NCBI GenBank assembly: GCA_903901045.1
Contig: CAIUPP010000078.1
Location: 1-36,553 of the forward strand
Origin: an uncultured Planctomycetota bacterium
GTDB lineage: Bacteria; Planctomycetota; Brocadiia; CAIUPP01
Reading direction: 5' to 3'
DNA length: 36,553 bases
Shown: positions 34,742 to 36,553 of the stretch, one piece after another
Numbering within the stretch: position 1 is the stretch's first letter
Layout: each line of letters begins with the position of its first letter
Notes under the pieces: model-generated
What the model was told of the DNA's origin: nothing
The model's input: the letters and a program-made list of their open reading frames with translations, nothing else
Databases searched by the model: none
Made by a program: the position numbers and the translations under genes

Positions 34742-35475
34742 ACGTCCGGATCCTGACAAACTGCTCCTGCACGGTCGCCGCGGCCCTGCTCTTGCTGGGC
34801 AGCGCGGGCTGCGCCTTCAAAGTGGTGCGTCCGCCGCCGCTGGTCGTTGGATCGGCGGAAGGCGGCAACGTGCGCGTCGTCAAATACCCCGCGTACATCC
34901 TGGTCCACGATTCCCAGTCCAACTGGGACCTGCATCAGATCAAGGATAACGCCGTCGGGCTCACGGAGGGGGAGGTCGTGCACTGGCTGGACATGGGGAT
35001 TGACGGCGTGACGCCGGGGCCGCCCGGTCACCCAATCGAGAACGGCATCGAGTGGATCAAGAACAACTACGCGCAACTCCCGGACTGCGCGCCGGTGCGC
35101 GTCGTGGGCGGACTGTTCTACGCGCTGGGGCTCGAGAAAATCACGCTGCTGAGCGGCGCCACCAAGATCATCTGGGCTCCGACCGACCCCATATCGTACT
35201 TGGCCGTCTTGCGAGTGATCTACCTGACCGATTGGGTGCAGGAAACCCTGGGCGAAGTGAATACCGGGGCGGGCCATCTCGTGCCATGGCCGGGCCCATT
35301 CGTCCCCCTGGCCGTGACCGCGCCGGTGAACCGCGGCGTGGATTGGGCGCAGTACGGCTCGGTCGAACTCTATATCTACGTCGTTCACAAGATAAGCGTG
35401 GGCTTGGATGACGCTCTTGACGGTTGCGAGTCGGCGTACGGCGGCGTGGTGTGGTGCTTTGTGCGAACGCGTTAA
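34738..35475 (+). CDS. Lipoprotein of unknown function
   Basis: A 245-residue exported protein with a clear lipobox, LLLGSAGC (Cys25), from a GTG start overlapping the phosphodiesterase gene by four bases. The mature region has few recognisable motifs; WIKNNYAQL, a hydrophobic stretch near VGGLFYALGLEKITLLSG and an aromatic C-terminal part (VELYIYVVHKISVGLDD) stand out. I recognise no family. The strict coupling to the upstream gene suggests a shared envelope function, perhaps as its partner. Confidence 0.75.
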   Translation: MNVRILTNCSCTVAAALLLLGSAGCAFKVVRPPPLVVGSAEGGNVRVVKYPAYILVHDSQSNWDLHQIKDNAVGLTEGEVVHWLDMGIDGVTPGPPGHPIENGIEWIKNNYAQLPDCAPVRVVGGLFYALGLEKITLLSGATKIIWAPTDPISYLAVLRVIYLTDWVQETLGEVNTGAGHLVPWPGPFVPLAVTAPVNRGVDWAQYGSVELYIYVVHKISVGLDDALDGCESAYGGVVWCFVRTR

Positions 35476-35485
35476 GGAGAAAATG

Positions 35486-36298
35486 ATGCCAGAACAAGGC
35501 GATCGGGCGCACAGCGATGCTCCGCGTGACCGACTGATCAATGAGTGCGTCGCGAAGTTGGCGCAGGCGAGGCTGGATCTCCATGAGGAAGTTCTGCGCC
35601 GTCTGCAGGCGGAGGAAGCGCTCGAACTCCGCACCGCCCAACTCAAGAGCACGGCCCTGGAGTTGACTCATGCCGAACAGCGTGAGCGGCAGCGGCTTGC
35701 GGAGATGCTTCATGACCACGTTCAGCAATTGCTTGTGGGCGCGCAGCTCAAGATCGCCCTTCTGGCCACGGCAATGAATCAAAAACAGCTCCGTGAGACC
35801 GCTCGCGAAGCGACCGGTATTCTCAACGAGGCGATAGTTCAGACAAGAACGCTGGCGGTCGAGTTGAGTCCTCCGGTTCTCTTTGAAGGCGGTCTCGTCC
35901 CGGCCTTGGAATGGCTGGGGCAGTGGATGCATCAGAAGCATGGGCTGACGATCCGCCTGACGGCGTCGGATAAAGGATTGGAGGCTGGGGATGAGCAGAC
36001 CCGGCTGATGCTCTTCAGCGCCGTTCGAGAACTCCTCTTCAACGTCACCAAGCATGCAAAAGTGACCGACGCCAGCGTGCAAGTGCAGCGGGTCGGCGAC
36101 CAGATTCAGATTGTGGTCGAGGACAAAGGAACGGGCTGCGCGACTTTGCAGGGCAACACGGCCGGGCACACCGGCGACAACCTGGGCCTCTTCAACATTC
36201 GTCAGCGCCTGGACCTGATCGGCGGGCGTTTTGAAGTTGACAGCACCCCCGGAAAAGGCTGCCGCTTCACGCTGCAGGCCCCCGTCGGGCAGCAATAG
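35486..36298 (+). CDS. Cytosolic sensor histidine kinase, NarL/DegS type
   Basis: A 270-residue kinase without membrane segments. Residues 15-65 are a charged coiled coil. The HisKA_3 dimerisation helix has RERQRLAEMLHDHVQQLL, with His76 as likely phosphorylation site, and the HATPase part has RELLFNVTKHAK (N box), VEDKGTGC (G1) and GLFNIRQRLDLIGG then GKGCRFTL (G2). AAGGAG at 35474-35479 overlaps the stop of the preceding gene and favours 35486 (35483 also possible). No response regulator is visible before the window ends, so it is an orphan here; it would phosphorylate a LuxR-type regulator encoded elsewhere. The signal is unknown. Confidence 0.9.
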   Translation: MPEQGDRAHSDAPRDRLINECVAKLAQARLDLHEEVLRRLQAEEALELRTAQLKSTALELTHAEQRERQRLAEMLHDHVQQLLVGAQLKIALLATAMNQKQLRETAREATGILNEAIVQTRTLAVELSPPVLFEGGLVPALEWLGQWMHQKHGLTIRLTASDKGLEAGDEQTRLMLFSAVRELLFNVTKHAKVTDASVQVQRVGDQIQIVVEDKGTGCATLQGNTAGHTGDNLGLFNIRQRLDLIGGRFEVDSTPGKGCRFTLQAPVGQQ

Positions 36299-36400
36299 GA
36301 ATCCGCCGCCTGATGCTCAACGAGATGGCGAAAGCCATGGCGCTGGCAGCCGCAGTTTAGCGCGTACCGCCGAAGGAGTGACGGCGCAGTCAATGGATTA

Positions 36401-36428
36401 GAAACGGTTTTGCTCTGTTGAAATCATC
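36401..36428 (-). repeat. Short dispersed repeat, copy 2 (inverted)
   Basis: GAAACGGTTTTGCTCTGTTG and the following AAATCATC are the reverse complement of the repeat at 118-146 with only a few changes in the variable part. It is the left arm of an outer inverted repeat whose right arm is 36523-36553. Confidence 0.7.
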
Positions 36429-36447
36429 CCGGTTGGCGGGCCGGGCC

Positions 36448-36492
36448 GGTGGGGACACAATACTTTCCAAAGGAAAGTTTTGTGTCCCCACC
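36448..36492. repeat. Long palindrome with three-base loop
   Basis: Two 21-base arms (36448-36468 and 36472-36492) pair at 20 of 21 positions around AAA. The arms begin GGTGGGGACACAA and end ACTTTCC at the loop. It may act as a transcription terminator for the kinase transcript, or be a REP-like element of the kind mobilised by single-strand transposases. Confidence 0.7.
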
Positions 36493-36522
36493 TCGACCAC
36501 ACGAAGAGCGACACGCCGTCAC

Positions 36523-36553
36523 GATGGTTTCATCAGAGCAAACCGGTTTCACA
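36523..36553 (+). repeat. Short dispersed repeat, copy 3 (at the window end)
   Basis: GATGGTTTCATCAGAGCAAA then CCGGTTTCACA, in the same orientation as 118-146. It runs to the last base of the window, consistent with an assembly end inside a repeat. With copy 2 it brackets the palindrome at 36448-36492. Confidence 0.65.

Overview
The window is about 36.5 kb of high-GC bacterial DNA. Nearly all genes lie on the + strand; the exceptions are a transaldolase and a sigma-54 activator gene. The organism cannot be named from sequence alone. An H-X9-DG pseudopilin-like protein, many predicted lipoproteins and Sec-secreted proteins, a fused nuoCD and a BclA-like collagen protein suggest a diderm, free-living, respiring bacterium. 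It is possibly from the Planctomycetes/Verrucomicrobia/Lentisphaerae sphere or a related candidate phylum. The phylum is an inference with low confidence. The window begins and ends in copies of the same short repeat, so it may be a whole contig broken at repeats.

Layout. 0-4.4 kb: a Met/Cys-rich periplasmic protein with LTxxQ motifs, a DUF981 membrane protein, an AAC(3)-family acetyltransferase and a secreted helical-toroid-like protein. 4.4-18.8 kb: one complete respiratory complex I operon, nuoA-B-CD-E-F-G-H-I-J-K-L-M-N, tightly packed or overlapping and preceded by a good sigma-70-type promoter. 18.8-20.6 kb: a small inverted-repeat element, a transaldolase gene on the minus strand, and a gene-poor stretch with a decayed tRNA-like sequence and strong hairpins. 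20.6-21.3 kb: a lower-GC H-X9-DG protein. 21.5-25.5 kb: a sigma-54 enhancer-binding protein with a degenerate receiver, divergent from a large collagen-like surface protein. 25.5-27.4 kb: four small envelope genes (DUF3185, DUF1328, an 11-mer-repeat lipoprotein, DUF3332). 27.6-30.2 kb: a DUF3494 'ice-binding' protein with four exact-period InlB-type repeats. 30.3-36.3 kb: a small lipoprotein, an AI-2E family transporter, a small eRF1-domain-like protein, a phosphodiesterase lipoprotein, an unknown lipoprotein and a NarL-type histidine kinase. The last 250 bases hold nested inverted repeats.

How the parts fit. The nuo operon is ordinary housekeeping (NADH:quinone oxidoreductase). The most interesting signal lies from 21.5 kb onward. 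The activator gene has a near-consensus sigma-70 promoter of its own. Two sigma-54-type (-24/-12) promoters occur nearby, one before the collagen-like gene and one before the DUF3185/DUF1328 cluster. Each is preceded at exactly the same distance by the same ~27-bp block. This looks like a locally encoded sigma-54 regulon for remodelling the cell surface or envelope, with a cold, desiccation or envelope-stress flavour. The sequence matches are direct observations; the regulatory link and the stress role are inferences.
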